DNA of 64,000 bases from Oscillospiraceae bacterium (GCA_017508045.1 JAFVZT010000005.1:1-64000); one strand, 5' to 3'. Positions 8,878-18,388 are shown, numbered from the stretch's first letter. Made by a program: numbers and translations. The notes: generated by a model from the sequence alone, not told the origin.

Positions 8878-9483
8878 ATGGAAAAGAAGATTATTACGAT
8901 CAGTCGTGAATTTGGCAGCGGTGGACGTACCATTGGTCATCTTGTTGCGGAAAAGCTGGGAATTCCCTTCTATGACAAGGAATTAGTGGATCACATCGCC
9001 TTGGAATCCGGTTTTGCCCCTCGTTTTGTGGAAGAAAACGGCGAACATGCCCCCGGAAGCAGTTTTTTTGCCTATGCCTTTGCACAGCAGAGTGTTCCCG
9101 GAATTATGAACGGTCTTTCCACCGCAGATTTTCTCTGGAATATCCAATGCCAGGTCATATTGCAGCTTGCAGATAAAGGTCCCTGCGTCATTGTGGGTCG
9201 AAATGCCGACTATATCTTAAAGGATCGCAAGGATTGTCTGCACACATTTATTCACGCGGATATGGATTTTCGTGCCGATCGTATTGTAAGATTGTATGGC
9301 GAATCGGAAAAAAGCCCGTTAGCACGGCTTCAGGAAAAGGATAAGCGGCGCAGAGTAAACTATCATCACTACACCGGTCGGGACTGGGGCGATGCCCAAA
9401 ACTACGACATTTGCCTTAACAGCAGCACCTTGGGTGTGGATGCCTGCGCAGATATTATCTTAAAAATAGTCGAAAATACATAA
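8878..9483 (+). CDS. Cytidylate kinase-like family protein
   Basis: A 201-residue P-loop protein of the cytidylate kinase-like family (PF13189). The N-terminus reads ITISREFGSGGRTIG, the P-loop form with SGGR in place of the usual GKS/T, followed by LGIPFYDKELVD. Arg-rich segments near residues 130-165 (RADRIVRLYG, KDKRRRVNYHHYTGRDWG) fit the lid and substrate-binding region. Members of this family are widespread in Clostridia beside the true Cmk and have no proven substrate. AAAGGAGG lies about 7 bases before the ATG. It is transcribed alone from a consensus promoter. Confidence 0.85.
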   Translation: MEKKIITISREFGSGGRTIGHLVAEKLGIPFYDKELVDHIALESGFAPRFVEENGEHAPGSSFFAYAFAQQSVPGIMNGLSTADFLWNIQCQVILQLADKGPCVIVGRNADYILKDRKDCLHTFIHADMDFRADRIVRLYGESEKSPLARLQEKDKRRRVNYHHYTGRDWGDAQNYDICLNSSTLGVDACADIILKIVENT

Positions 9484-9492
9484 TACTATACA

Positions 9493-9530
9493 TAAGCCCC
9501 TCTTGCAGAATAATCTGCAAGAGGGGCTTA
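9493..9530. terminator. Bidirectional terminator, kinase-like gene and DUF4317 gene
   Basis: taagcccctcttgcaga (9493-9509) pairs perfectly with tctgcaagaggggctta (9514-9530) over 17 bases. It lies between the two convergent stop codons. Confidence 0.85.
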
Positions 9531-9532
9531 TA

Positions 9533-10684
9533 TTATACCGTAGCTTTTTCCGGCTCGTCAATGTGTATGCTGACGCCGTTAACCTCTACATTTTCATCGG
9601 CACAAATTAAAATATACTTTACACCGCCAATAACACGGGTTTCAATCAAATCGCTCCTTGCCGGATTTACCTTGATAGATACATCCGGGGTTTTAATTTC
9701 AAAATGCTTGTTATCAATAATGTTCTTGGGATGCAGCTGCGCATCAAAGCCAAAGGCCTCCTCGTATGCAACGTTAAACCTTGCTACCCCCGGCTGGGAA
9801 ACACCGCAGGATTTTAGTACCATAGCCACCTGTTCCTTAGATATCCGCAGTGGCTCTGCCACCTTGCTCTCCTTATGCATATCAATGCACTGGCATAGCT
9901 CCTCGTGAACTGCTTGCACAACATCCAGACTGCATTCGTCCTTCAGCGTGTTCGTCAGCAACGCCTCAAAAGACTTTTTTTGTTCTGCCGCAGGCTTCGG
10001 TGGCTGAACATTAAAAAGCGCCTCTGCCACAGCGCTGTGGTTTTTCTTGGGGCTGTGGGTATAATACAGCGCATTATAGATATTTGTTGTGCGCCCGTCA
10101 AAAGCCGGGAATATGAAGCCAAGCTCCGGCGCAGATACAATTTGCGCAATACCGCTATCGTGAAATTCCTTTTCTTCCGATACATACCGAAGCCCGGGCT
10201 TTGATTGCTTAACCGGGCAAACGGCGCACAGAAGATATGTATAGGTTTCACAGGACGCATCTGATTGCGTTTCATCATCCCTGCTTTTAAAGGGAACATC
10301 GTAGCTGTCGCAGCCAACAAGAATCAAATAGCTGTCGTCAAAGTTAACCGATGATATTATCTTTTGAAATAATTCCATTCGCAGGGTGTCGTCCTGCAGT
10401 GCTGTTTTTCGAAGATCCATTAAAAACCGATGTTCCTGACTGTCTGAAACCTGTGCTGTACGAAAGCTGATGTCAATTAGGTTTTTTCCGATCGTTCCGG
10501 ATAATGTGCGCCGCATTACCGCAAAATATTTCTCCGCTTCATTTTCCGACATCATACCCACACTTTGCCGAAAGGAAGAAACAATTTCCTTTTGGGCATT
10601 CACATAGCAGCCGTAAATGGCCGTCATATTACTGCGATCGCGACGCACTCTGCGGCGTATCTCGCCAATTTCCTTTTCGTTCAT
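9533..10684 (-). CDS. DUF4317 domain-containing protein
   Basis: A 383-residue, mostly hydrophilic protein resembling the DUF4317 family found in Clostridia and related Firmicutes. The start MNEKEIGEIRRRVRRDRSNM and the segment YLILVGCDSYDVPFK are family-like. No signal peptide, membrane helix or catalytic motif is evident, so it is probably cytoplasmic. It follows pgsA on the same strand after a 45-base gap containing a hairpin. Function is unknown, and the neighbours (lipid synthesis and DNA repair genes) give no direct clue. Confidence 0.8.
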   Translation of the reverse strand: MNEKEIGEIRRRVRRDRSNMTAIYGCYVNAQKEIVSSFRQSVGMMSENEAEKYFAVMRRTLSGTIGKNLIDISFRTAQVSDSQEHRFLMDLRKTALQDDTLRMELFQKIISSVNFDDSYLILVGCDSYDVPFKSRDDETQSDASCETYTYLLCAVCPVKQSKPGLRYVSEEKEFHDSGIAQIVSAPELGFIFPAFDGRTTNIYNALYYTHSPKKNHSAVAEALFNVQPPKPAAEQKKSFEALLTNTLKDECSLDVVQAVHEELCQCIDMHKESKVAEPLRISKEQVAMVLKSCGVSQPGVARFNVAYEEAFGFDAQLHPKNIIDNKHFEIKTPDVSIKVNPARSDLIETRVIGGVKYILICADENVEVNGVSIHIDEPEKATV

Positions 10685-10700
10685 AAACTACCTCATATGT

Positions 10701-10729
10701 ACACCGACGCAAAAGCGTCGGTGTTTTTA
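10701..10729 (+). terminator. Hairpin with plus-strand T-run between pgsA and the DUF4317 gene
   Basis: acaccgacgc (10701-10710) pairs perfectly with gcgtcggtgt (10715-10724) around AAAA, followed by ttttattatt. The T-run is on the plus strand, whereas both flanking genes are on the minus strand. As drawn it would stop an antisense transcript rather than pgsA mRNA. Confidence 0.6.
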
Positions 10730-11266
10730 TTATTCATCTTCCCACAAGCAATTCCAGTTTTGAATAAAATATTCCACACCGGAATAAACGGTAGTCACTA
10801 CAATTAATGACACAACAATCCAGTTGAGTACCAAAATGCCGGGAAAACCCATCATAACGCACAGTCCAATCATACTGCTTGCTGTTTTAAATTTACCACT
10901 TTTGCCGGCTGCAATTACAACGCCCTTACCAACCGCAACAAGCCGCAGGCCTGTAACTGCAAATTCCCGGGTCAACACAATCATTAACGCCCACGCAGGA
11001 AACATACCCCACTGGCAGAACATCACCATAGCCGCGATGGTTAAAAGCTTATCGGCCAAGGGATCTAAGAATTTACCGAAATCGCTGACCTGGTTATACT
11101 GCCGGGCGATTTGGCCGTCCACATAATCCGTAAGACTGGCAATGATAAACACGCCCAGAGCTATCCACATCCATATGCCGGCCTGACCGCCGCTTAAATA
11201 CATAAGCAGCATATAAACAGGGATAAACGCCACACGAACCAAGGTAATTTTACTTGCAGTTGTCAT
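10730..11266 (-). CDS. pgsA: CDP-diacylglycerol--glycerol-3-phosphate 3-phosphatidyltransferase
   Basis: This membrane enzyme makes phosphatidylglycerol phosphate from CDP-diacylglycerol and glycerol 3-phosphate. About 178 residues with four or more hydrophobic helices. The CDP-alcohol phosphatidyltransferase signature D-x2-DG-x2-AR-x8-G-x3-D-x3-D is intact: DYVDGQIARQ then FGKFLDPLADK (about residues 48-74). A TTG at 11272 is in frame, but GGAGG 7 bases before the ATG at 11266 favours that start. The gene begins 2 bases after rimO ends, so it is the last member of the string that starts with the response regulator. It uses the product of cdsA at 59455-60261. Confidence 0.93.
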   Translation of the reverse strand: MTTASKITLVRVAFIPVYMLLMYLSGGQAGIWMWIALGVFIIASLTDYVDGQIARQYNQVSDFGKFLDPLADKLLTIAAMVMFCQWGMFPAWALMIVLTREFAVTGLRLVAVGKGVVIAAGKSGKFKTASSMIGLCVMMGFPGILVLNWIVVSLIVVTTVYSGVEYFIQNWNCLWEDE

Positions 11267-11268
11267 AT

Positions 11269-12597
11269 TCAATCCTCCACTGGGTAACCGGAAAGGTCCC
11301 CGTCAATCAAGCCGTCTATACAGACATTAATAAATTCGCCTTCGGAGAGCGCTTCCTCCGCAGCAATCCAGACACGTCCGTCAATCTCCGGGGAGTCGGC
11401 ATAGCTGCGGCCAAAGAATTGTCCGTATTCCTCATCGAAACCATCAACCAATACGCAAATTGTTTTGCCGATTATGGCTGCATTGTAATCGTCCATAATA
11501 CGGGACTGGATGGTTTCCACCATCTGCGCCCGGACTTGCGCTGTTTCCATATCCGGATGTTCCATTTCGGCAGCAGGTGTCCCCTCCTCCGGAGAAAACG
11601 GGAATGCACCCACACGCTCCAAGCGCATTTCTTTAAGGAATTCGCACAGCTCAGAAAACTCCGCCTCCCCTTCACCGGGAAGCCCCGTAATCACACTGGT
11701 ACGCAGAACCAAACCGGGAATTCGACTGCGAAGCTTTTTAAATAGTGCCTTTAAAAACGCGCCGTCGCCTCTGCGGTTCATAAGCTTCAAAATATCGCTG
11801 TTGCAATGCTGGATGGGAATATCCAAATACTTGACAATTTTGGGCTCTGAAGCAATTACCTCAATCAGTTCATCGTCAATCTCGTCCGGATATACGTAAT
11901 GGATGCGAATCCATTGAAAACCCTCAATTTTACAAAGCTGACGCAGCAGCTCCGGCAAAAGGCGATTATGCCCGGGTAAGTCTGTACCGTACCGGCTTGT
12001 ATCCTGCGCAACCACAATCAGTTCCTTAACACCGCTGTCCGCCAAAAGTCTGGCTTCATACAAAACATCGTCCATACTCCGGCTGCGGAAACGCCCCCGC
12101 AAATAAGGAATAACGCAGTATGCACAGCGATTGTCACAGCCCTCTGCAATCTTGATATAGGCGTAATGCTCCGGTGTGGTTAAAATACGGCCTGTTTCCA
12201 CCTCAGGTGCATCAATGGATCCAAAATCCGCCACCTGCTCACCCTTTAACAACTTTTCGATAGCAGGCACAACCTCCGTGTAGCTTCCGGTTCCTAAAAT
12301 GCCGTCTACCTCCGGCATTTGTTCCGTAATCTGCTGTTGATACCGCAGAGAAAGGCAACCCGTAACCAAAATTTTTCCAATCAGTCCTTCTTCCTTCAGC
12401 TGACCCATTTGCAGAATATAGTCAATGGCTTCTGATTTCGCGCTGTCAATAAAGCCGCAGGTGTTGATCACCACAACATCCGCGCCAACAACATCCGCCT
12501 GCACAGTAAAGCCTGCCTCTTGAACGCGGTACATCATGCGCTCACAATCCACTTGGTTTTTGGCACAGCCAAGGGAAATAAAGCCAATATTCGCCAT
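11269..12597 (-). CDS. rimO: Ribosomal protein S12 methylthiotransferase RimO
   Basis: RimO is a radical-SAM enzyme that adds a methylthio group to the conserved aspartate of ribosomal protein S12. The protein is 442 residues, the usual length. The N-terminal UPF0004 domain starts GFISLGCAKNQVDCERM, giving the first cluster cysteines; the radical-SAM motif is CDNRCAYCVIP near residue 155; a C-terminal TRAM-like region follows. The opening GCAKN-VD pattern distinguishes RimO from MiaB. CGGAGGAATA precedes the ATG. It lies one base after recX, in the recA gene string. Confidence 0.95.
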   Translation of the reverse strand: MANIGFISLGCAKNQVDCERMMYRVQEAGFTVQADVVGADVVVINTCGFIDSAKSEAIDYILQMGQLKEEGLIGKILVTGCLSLRYQQQITEQMPEVDGILGTGSYTEVVPAIEKLLKGEQVADFGSIDAPEVETGRILTTPEHYAYIKIAEGCDNRCAYCVIPYLRGRFRSRSMDDVLYEARLLADSGVKELIVVAQDTSRYGTDLPGHNRLLPELLRQLCKIEGFQWIRIHYVYPDEIDDELIEVIASEPKIVKYLDIPIQHCNSDILKLMNRRGDGAFLKALFKKLRSRIPGLVLRTSVITGLPGEGEAEFSELCEFLKEMRLERVGAFPFSPEEGTPAAEMEHPDMETAQVRAQMVETIQSRIMDDYNAAIIGKTICVLVDGFDEEYGQFFGRSYADSPEIDGRVWIAAEEALSEGEFINVCIDGLIDGDLSGYPVED

Positions 12598-12598
12598 A

Positions 12599-13228
12599 TT
12601 ATTCCTCCGGGAAAGTTTCTGTATCCACTGACAGCAGTTCTAAACAGTGCCGAATTTGACTGTAGCTGTGTCCCCTGCGCAGCAAAGCATCTACTGCCCT
12701 GCGAAGCTCTTTTTCATCCTCGGTGTTTTTTAATCTTGCACGCAAAAAGGAAAGAATCGCCTTATGCTGGTCGGGATACTCGGCAAGAGCCTCCTGCCAA
12801 TATTCTTTTGGTATGCGCTTTTCAAACAAAGCCTGCTTAGCCTTGGAAATGCCGTAGCCTTTACTGATGCAACGGCTGACAATCTGCTCTGCCGTTTTTC
12901 GGTCATCCAGAAGTGCCATATCCGACATCCACAAGACCGCCTGCTTTGCCTGCTCAGGATTTTCTCCTTTATGTACCAACCTTTGTTCCAAATCCTTTTT
13001 AGACACATTGGTGGCCGCGACAATGCGAACAGCACGCATCTTTGCCGACATAAGACCTGCCGCTTCTTCCAGCTGCTGCAGCTGTGTATCTGTCAATTCT
13101 AAACCGGGATACAGGCCAAAATCCTCAACAGTCTGTCGATACAGGCGCATACTTTTTCCGTCTGAAAAACGCACTGTGTGCCTCCCGGCACGATCCGGCT
13201 GGGAGGCTACGGAATCAATTCTCATCAT
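12599..13228 (-). CDS. recX: RecX-like regulatory protein
   Basis: RecX binds RecA filaments and modulates recombination. The ~209-residue protein carries the helical repeats typical of the family: [37 protein letters not shown] and [16 protein letters not shown]. Its start lies inside the 3' end of recA: ATG codons at 13228 and 13225 overlap the recA tail (…DDEN stop), with no clear ribosome-binding site, so translation is probably coupled to recA. The N-terminal ~70 residues resemble the extra domain of Gram-positive RecX. Either ATG is possible; the difference is one residue. Confidence 0.88.
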   Translation of the reverse strand: MMRIDSVASQPDRAGRHTVRFSDGKSMRLYRQTVEDFGLYPGLELTDTQLQQLEEAAGLMSAKMRAVRIVAATNVSKKDLEQRLVHKGENPEQAKQAVLWMSDMALLDDRKTAEQIVSRCISKGYGISKAKQALFEKRIPKEYWQEALAEYPDQHKAILSFLRARLKNTEDEKELRRAVDALLRRGHSYSQIRHCLELLSVDTETFPEE

Positions 13229-14315
13229 CAAAATCGTCTGCGCTGATCACGATAGGCTGAACTGCCGGTCTGGCAGACTCTCTGGCTGCGCTGCTTTGCA
13301 GCAGGTTGGCACGCACCTGCTGCTCAACCTTCTCTGCAATCTCAGGATTTGCCATCAAATATGTCTTGACGCTATCCTTGCCCTGTCCGATCCGTTCATC
13401 GCCCATAGAGAACCAGCTGCCGCTTTTCTGTACGATATCCATTTGCACAGCCAAATCAATCAGCTCGCCCCATTTACTGATGCCCTGTCCGTACATAATG
13501 TCAAAGTACGCCTCACGGAACGGAGGTGCTACCTTATTTTTTACAACCTTAACCCGGGTCTTATTGCCCACAACATTGCTGCCTTCCTTAATGGACTCAA
13601 CACGTCGAACATCCAACCGGACAGAGGAATAGAACTTCAGCGCATTGCCGCCGGTTGTGGTTTCCGGGTTGCCGTACATCACACCAATCTTCATACGAAG
13701 CTGGTTAATAAAGATAACCACGCAGTTTGTTTTGGAAATCGTTCCTGCCAGCTTACGAAGCGCCTGGGACATTAGTCTGGCCTGCAGGCCTACAAAGGTA
13801 TCGCCCATTTCGCCTTCAATCTCCTGTTTAGGAACCAGAGCGGCCACCGAGTCAACCACAACAGCATCCACTGCGCCGGAGCGCACCAGTGCGTCGGTAA
13901 TTTCCAGAGCCTGTTCGCCGGTATCCGGCTGGGAAACCAGCATATTGTCGATATCCACACCAAGGGCTGCCGCATAGACGGGATCAAGGGCATGCTCGGC
14001 GTCCACAAACGCAACCTCTCCGCCCATTTTCTGTGCCTCGGCCAATATGTGCAGAGCCAGAGTTGTTTTACCGGAGGACTCCGGTCCGTAAATTTCAATA
14101 ATACGGCCCTTCGGCACACCGCCAATTCCCAAAGCCGCATCCAAGGCCAAAGAGCCGGTGGGAATGGCATCCACGCTCATTTCGGGACGGTCGCCAAGGC
14201 GCATAACCGTACCCTTGCCAAAATTCTTTTCAATCTGTGCCAACGCAGTCTGAAGGGCCTTCTTCTTGTCTGTTGCGGGAGTCGGTGCGTCGTACATTGT
14301 CTTTTTCGTAGCCAT
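13215..14315 (-). CDS. recA: Recombinase A
   Basis: RecA forms filaments on single-stranded DNA for strand exchange and triggers LexA cleavage. It has 366 residues. Walker A is GPESSGKTT at residues 77-85, Walker B is in [14 protein letters not shown], and loop L2 lies in the region with [13 protein letters not shown]. The acidic C-terminus (ADDFDDEN) is typical. The frame runs upstream for about 50 codons into prmC, but GGAAGGAAGA sits before the ATG at 14315 and the family starts there. The gap to prmC is one base. No obvious SOS box stands directly upstream, consistent with read-through from a distant promoter. Confidence 0.98.
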   Translation of the reverse strand: MATKKTMYDAPTPATDKKKALQTALAQIEKNFGKGTVMRLGDRPEMSVDAIPTGSLALDAALGIGGVPKGRIIEIYGPESSGKTTLALHILAEAQKMGGEVAFVDAEHALDPVYAAALGVDIDNMLVSQPDTGEQALEITDALVRSGAVDAVVVDSVAALVPKQEIEGEMGDTFVGLQARLMSQALRKLAGTISKTNCVVIFINQLRMKIGVMYGNPETTTGGNALKFYSSVRLDVRRVESIKEGSNVVGNKTRVKVVKNKVAPPFREAYFDIMYGQGISKWGELIDLAVQMDIVQKSGSWFSMGDERIGQGKDSVKTYLMANPEIAEKVEQQVRANLLQSSAARESARPAVQPIVISADDFDDEN

Positions 14316-14316
14316 A

Positions 14317-15192
14317 TTAATCTTCCTTCCTGCCGAACTGAGCAAGCACTGCCCGTTCAATCTCATTATAATCTCTGGAGCGTTCCAGAATGGTATACCC
14401 ATTATCCTCCAAAATGCTGCAAACAGCGTCCCCCTGCCCCATGCCGAACTCAAAGCACAGGTAACCACCGGGTTTCAGCGCTTGTTGATAATTCTTGGCG
14501 ATGGCACGGTAAAAGTCCAGACCGTCCGTACCGCCATGGAGGGCGAGGTGCGGTTCATAATCTTTTACACTGGCAGGCAGCTCTTGCATTTCCTGCGTTG
14601 TAATGTAGGGAGGGTTAGACACAATTAAATCAAATTTACCCAAAAAAGCCGGAGGCTCCTTAAGGGCATCAGCACGGACACAGGAAACCCGGGCAGACAG
14701 CTTTTGCAGGGTCATGTTTTTCTTCGCCACCGCAATGGCTTCCGGTGACACATCCGCAAGGGTAACTCTTGCATCCTTAACCTTGTTCGCAATAGCAAGT
14801 CCGATGCAGCCGGAGCCTGTACACAAGTCCAGTATACGAGGTGATGTGTCCAAAAAAAGACTCTTTTTCAGCGCCAGATCCGTTACGGCACAGGTATCAT
14901 CTCTGGGTATCAGCACATGGTTGTTAATCTGCAGGGTCATTCCATAAAAATCCCATTCTCCCAATACATAAGCCAGTGGCTCACCGGTCAGCACGCGGGC
15001 AACCGCATCCTCCATAGCATCTGCAATTGCCTGAGAACCGTACAATTCAAAGTCTGCAAGTAGGGCCTCCTGGGTTTTTCCGGCAATGTGGCAAAGCAGG
15101 TGTCTTGCTATCTGACTGGCGGTCTGTATATCCTCCTGTTGAGCAAAAGCTCTGCGGGCATCCAAATAAAGCTGGGACAATTTTTTTACCAC
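14317..15192 (-). CDS. prmC: Release factor glutamine methyltransferase PrmC
   Basis: PrmC methylates the glutamine of the GGQ motif of release factors RF1 and RF2. The 291-residue protein has the helical N-terminal domain, the SAM-binding motif [10 protein letters not shown] at residues 121-130 and the catalytic NPPY at 193-196. It starts with GTG at 15192, overlapping the end of the DUF1385 gene (tgg taa), with GAGGGG upstream. The neighbouring DUF1385-prmC arrangement is common in Clostridia. The usual partner prfA is not in this window. Confidence 0.95.
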   Translation of the reverse strand: MVKKLSQLYLDARRAFAQQEDIQTASQIARHLLCHIAGKTQEALLADFELYGSQAIADAMEDAVARVLTGEPLAYVLGEWDFYGMTLQINNHVLIPRDDTCAVTDLALKKSLFLDTSPRILDLCTGSGCIGLAIANKVKDARVTLADVSPEAIAVAKKNMTLQKLSARVSCVRADALKEPPAFLGKFDLIVSNPPYITTQEMQELPASVKDYEPHLALHGGTDGLDFYRAIAKNYQQALKPGGYLCFEFGMGQGDAVCSILEDNGYTILERSRDYNEIERAVLAQFGRKED

Positions 15193-16181
15193 CGGTCTTC
15201 CCCCTCGTGTTCCGGAATAACAGCCTCAAGGGCAGCAATTGCAACTTCAATCATACTGTCATCCGGTTCATTGGTGGTAAAATTCTGAAACCACTGGCCG
15301 GGCGCTGTCAGGATGCGGGTAAGCCAATTATCATACCGGCCGACAAGGCGATTAATCTCATAGCTGATTGCCACAACCAAGGGCAGCATCAGCAGCTTAA
15401 ATCCAAACATAATACCACTGTAGGCAAGGCTCCCGCGTATAGCCTCCAAGCTTGGCACAATGGCAAGCAGACAGGATGAGGCTACAGAAAATACCAAGAT
15501 GGACAAAACCATAACCACAAATAGAAAGCTTGTCCCGCACCGCGGATGCTTACGGGTCTGCACGCGGATATTTTCTACCGTTAGCGGCAGCTGCGCCTCA
15601 TAACAGCGGATCGTCTTATGTTCTGCCCCGTGGTAGGAAAAAACACGCTTCATTTCTTCCATGCGGGAAACCAGAAGTATATAGGCTATAAAAATGATAA
15701 TTCGTACAATGCCCTCAATCAGGTTGCGCAGCAGATTGTTTGCTACCCACCTGTCAAAAATACCGCCAATAAAATTAGGAAGCAGGAAAAACAGCAAGAC
15801 AGACATTCCCAGTCCCAGCGCAACGGCCGTTCCCACAAGAAAGCTCTGAAATTTCTTATTTCCAAGCTTCTTCTCCAGCCATATATCCAGCTTGGAAGGT
15901 TGGGATTGATTTTCCTCCGGCGACAAATCTGCCGAACGCAACAGCGCTTTTACACCCACAACCTGGGCATCAAAAAAATTTACCGCACCGCGAATGAGTG
16001 GCCAGGACAGCACAGATTTCTTGGAACGAACAGTTCGCGGTGTTGTTTCCACGTGAATACCAGCTTTATCACGGGTGGCAATGGCATCCAATTTCGGTCC
16101 GCGCATCATGATGCCCTCAATAAGGGCCTGTCCGCCAATCATTGTTTTAAACTTTTCCTGTGTTTGCTGTTTGTTTTCCAT
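15186..16181 (-). CDS. DUF1385 (YqhQ-like) membrane protein
   Basis: A ~331-residue multi-spanning membrane protein of the DUF1385 family. The N-terminal IGGQALIEGIMMRGP is the family hallmark; SYHGAEHKTIRCYE and HPRCGTSFLF in the middle are also characteristic, with His and Cys residues that could bind metal. Hydrophobic segments lie near residues 110-135, 155-180, 220-250 and 260-285. An ATG at 16190 abuts the AAGGA sequence, whereas the ATG at 16181 is 8 bases downstream of it, so 16181 is preferred. Function is unproven. It follows the histidine kinase by only a few bases and overlaps prmC. Confidence 0.88.
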   Translation of the reverse strand: MENKQQTQEKFKTMIGGQALIEGIMMRGPKLDAIATRDKAGIHVETTPRTVRSKKSVLSWPLIRGAVNFFDAQVVGVKALLRSADLSPEENQSQPSKLDIWLEKKLGNKKFQSFLVGTAVALGLGMSVLLFFLLPNFIGGIFDRWVANNLLRNLIEGIVRIIIFIAYILLVSRMEEMKRVFSYHGAEHKTIRCYEAQLPLTVENIRVQTRKHPRCGTSFLFVVMVLSILVFSVASSCLLAIVPSLEAIRGSLAYSGIMFGFKLLMLPLVVAISYEINRLVGRYDNWLTRILTAPGQWFQNFTTNEPDDSMIEVAIAALEAVIPEHEGEDRW

Positions 16182-16192
16182 TTTCTTCATCC

Positions 16193-17626
16193 TTACTGTA
16201 TAACCGGCAAGCTAAGAACCACCAGGGTTCCGCCGCCTTCGGCATTGCTTAGGGTAAGCGTGCCTCCATGCAGCTGTACAATTTCGTCGCAAACTGCCAG
16301 ACCAATTCCGGATCCACGGGCTTTTGAACTGCCCTTATAGAATTTCTTTTTAACCAGAGGCAGCTCATCCTCCGGAATGCCCGGACCGTAGTCACGCACC
16401 GTAACAACCACGGCGTTGTTTTCTAAACCAATAGAGACCTCTATTCTTTTTCCGTCGGAGCCGTGCTTTGCCGCATTGTCCAAAATGTTTAAGAAAACCT
16501 GACGCAGGCGCTTTGGATCGCAGGAAATTTCAGGAATTTCCTCATCCGTATCTGCATACTCAAGGGCAATGACATCCTGCGCCAAGCGACTGCCATACAT
16601 ATAAATTGTGTCCTCAAATTCGGCACGAATATCCGTTAGCTCCATATTAAGGGTCATTCTGCCGTCCTGTATTCGGGTAAAGTCCAAAAGCTCCAAAACC
16701 ATTTCTGTAAGCCTGCCGGCTTCACGGTGAATGATTTTCATACCGCGTCTGGTATCCCCTGTAAGGTTTTCGCTGCTCAGTAGGGTCTCGCTCCAGCCTG
16801 TAATTGCGGTTAACGGTGTACGTAGCTCGTGAGAAAGAGAAGAAATAAACTCCGTTTGCATCTTCTCATTTTCGTTAATTTTCAAGGACATCTCGTTAAT
16901 TGTGGCAGCAAGCTCGCCAAACTCATCGTTATATTTGGTTTGTATCTGAATCCCATAGCTGCCGCCGGTAATTTTCTTGGCTTTATCTATAATCTCATTA
17001 AGCGGCGAAAGTACAGAGCGACTGTAATAATTGCTGCTGATTAAAACAACAACAATAATCAATATCAGCGTTATAATTGCATAAATTCCCACATAGGCGA
17101 TTTGCTTGTCCATAACGGAGGAGGCAACCACAAAACGCAATACACCAACCACCTGCTCATTGTTATAGATGACAGGGCTGGATATTGCCATAACCCGTTC
17201 ACCCATCGTCGGGTCGTTTCCTAAATACCTTTGTGTTGTCCGACCTTCAATGGCATTATTAATATCCGGCGTGCCCGGCAACTGATTTGAAGCATCGCCA
17301 TAGGAAGTTGCCACAATTTGTCCATAGATATCAACAAACTGCAGCCGGACATCATTCTTATTCTGAAAGTTTTGGGAATAGATGATACCGGCTTGATAAT
17401 ACGCGCTTTGACTTTGGTTGGTGGAATTTGCAAAAAATTCTGTAGCCTCATTGGCGCTGTGACGCAATTTCGATTCCATAGAAGAATAGGAGTACATAGA
17501 GAAAACCACCAAAAGCGCCAAAACACAGGTCAAGCCAAGAACGCATACAATACTGACCGTATTAATCAGCCAACGCTTGCGCAGTCCACTGGCATAAAAC
17601 AGCGAACGACCTTTTTTATGTTTCAT
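16193..17626 (-). CDS. HAMP-domain sensor histidine kinase
   Basis: A 477-residue membrane kinase. Transmembrane helices near residues 20-43 and 185-207 flank an extracytoplasmic sensor of about 135 residues (sensory region includes VRLQFVDIYGQIVATSYG). A HAMP domain (SPLNEIIDKAKKITGGSYG) and a HisKA domain with the phospho-accepting His in SSLSHELRTPLTA follow. The HATPase domain has the N-box NILDNAAKHG, G1 VRDYGPGIP and G2 GSGIGLAVC. The ATG at 17626 overlaps the response regulator stop by 4 bases (ATGA), so the pair is co-translated. Stimulus unknown; gene context and form suggest envelope sensing. Confidence 0.92.
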   Translation of the reverse strand: MKHKKGRSLFYASGLRKRWLINTVSIVCVLGLTCVLALLVVFSMYSYSSMESKLRHSANEATEFFANSTNQSQSAYYQAGIIYSQNFQNKNDVRLQFVDIYGQIVATSYGDASNQLPGTPDINNAIEGRTTQRYLGNDPTMGERVMAISSPVIYNNEQVVGVLRFVVASSVMDKQIAYVGIYAIITLILIIVVVLISSNYYSRSVLSPLNEIIDKAKKITGGSYGIQIQTKYNDEFGELAATINEMSLKINENEKMQTEFISSLSHELRTPLTAITGWSETLLSSENLTGDTRRGMKIIHREAGRLTEMVLELLDFTRIQDGRMTLNMELTDIRAEFEDTIYMYGSRLAQDVIALEYADTDEEIPEISCDPKRLRQVFLNILDNAAKHGSDGKRIEVSIGLENNAVVVTVRDYGPGIPEDELPLVKKKFYKGSSKARGSGIGLAVCDEIVQLHGGTLTLSNAEGGGTLVVLSLPVIQ

Positions 17627-18309
17627 ATGCCCCACTTATAGCCAAAGCCCCATACAGTCGTAATATAGGTCGGATTTGTTGCATCATCTTCGATTTTTAT
17701 CCGCAGACGACGGATATTGACATCCACAACCTTCAATTCCCCATCATAATCCCGACCCCAAACGGCAAGAAGAATTTCATCTCTGGAAAGGGCTCTGCCG
17801 GGATTTTGCATAAACAGCTTTAAAATAGAGAACTCAACCTGGGTCAGCCGGATGCGCTTTCCGCACTTTTCCAAGGTATGATTTCGTGTGTTCATAATAA
17901 AGTTACCTTGATACAGCAATTCTCCGTCTGACCCCAGCTCACCGCCCAGCCGACGATACAGCGCATCAATCCGGGCTGTCAGCTCCGCAGGAGAAAACGG
18001 TTTTGTAACATAATCATCCGCCCCGGTCATCAGGCCTGTAACCTTATCCATTTCCAGCGTCCTTGCGGAAAGCATAATAATACCAATTTGCTTGTTGTTC
18101 GCCCGAATACGGCGACACACCTCGAACCCGTCAATGTCCGGAAGCATAATATCCAAAATCGCCACCCCGATATCCGGATTCTCCCGAATCCTCTCCAAGG
18201 CTTCCTCTCCGGTACCTGCCTCAATAGCGTGATAACCGGCGCGCTCCAAATTGATGACAACAAAGCTTCTGATATTGACTTCATCTTCCAAAATCAGTAC
18301 TTTTTTCAT
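17623..18309 (-). CDS. OmpR/PhoB-family response regulator
   Basis: Cognate regulator of the kinase at 16193-17626, 228 residues. Receiver domain with acidic pocket EDE (residues 8-10), phospho-acceptor Asp53 in ILDIMLPDIDG, and conserved Thr and Lys (SART, TKPF). The C-terminal winged helix includes LTQVEFSILKLFMQNPG, VDVNIRRLRIKIED and ITTVWGFGYKW. The frame is open upstream, but GAGAGGA precedes the ATG at 18309, where the family normally starts. It heads the string that continues through DUF1385, prmC, recA, recX, rimO and pgsA. Confidence 0.94.
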   Translation of the reverse strand: MKKVLILEDEVNIRSFVVINLERAGYHAIEAGTGEEALERIRENPDIGVAILDIMLPDIDGFEVCRRIRANNKQIGIIMLSARTLEMDKVTGLMTGADDYVTKPFSPAELTARIDALYRRLGGELGSDGELLYQGNFIMNTRNHTLEKCGKRIRLTQVEFSILKLFMQNPGRALSRDEILLAVWGRDYDGELKVVDVNIRRLRIKIEDDATNPTYITTVWGFGYKWGI

Positions 18310-18388
18310 GGTTTCGTCCTCTCTGCCAAAAATCGCATACGAACTGCAAAAACGAAAAGCCGCTGGCTTAACAACATCCATCTTAATA

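Noticed and set aside
12867..13775. A 302-codon open frame antisense to recX and recA
   Set aside because: Composition and position match a shadow of the two well-recognised genes on the other strand.
14316..14468. N-terminal extension of RecA by about 51 residues
   Set aside because: It overlaps prmC in another frame, while the ATG at 14315 has a good ribosome-binding site and matches the family start.
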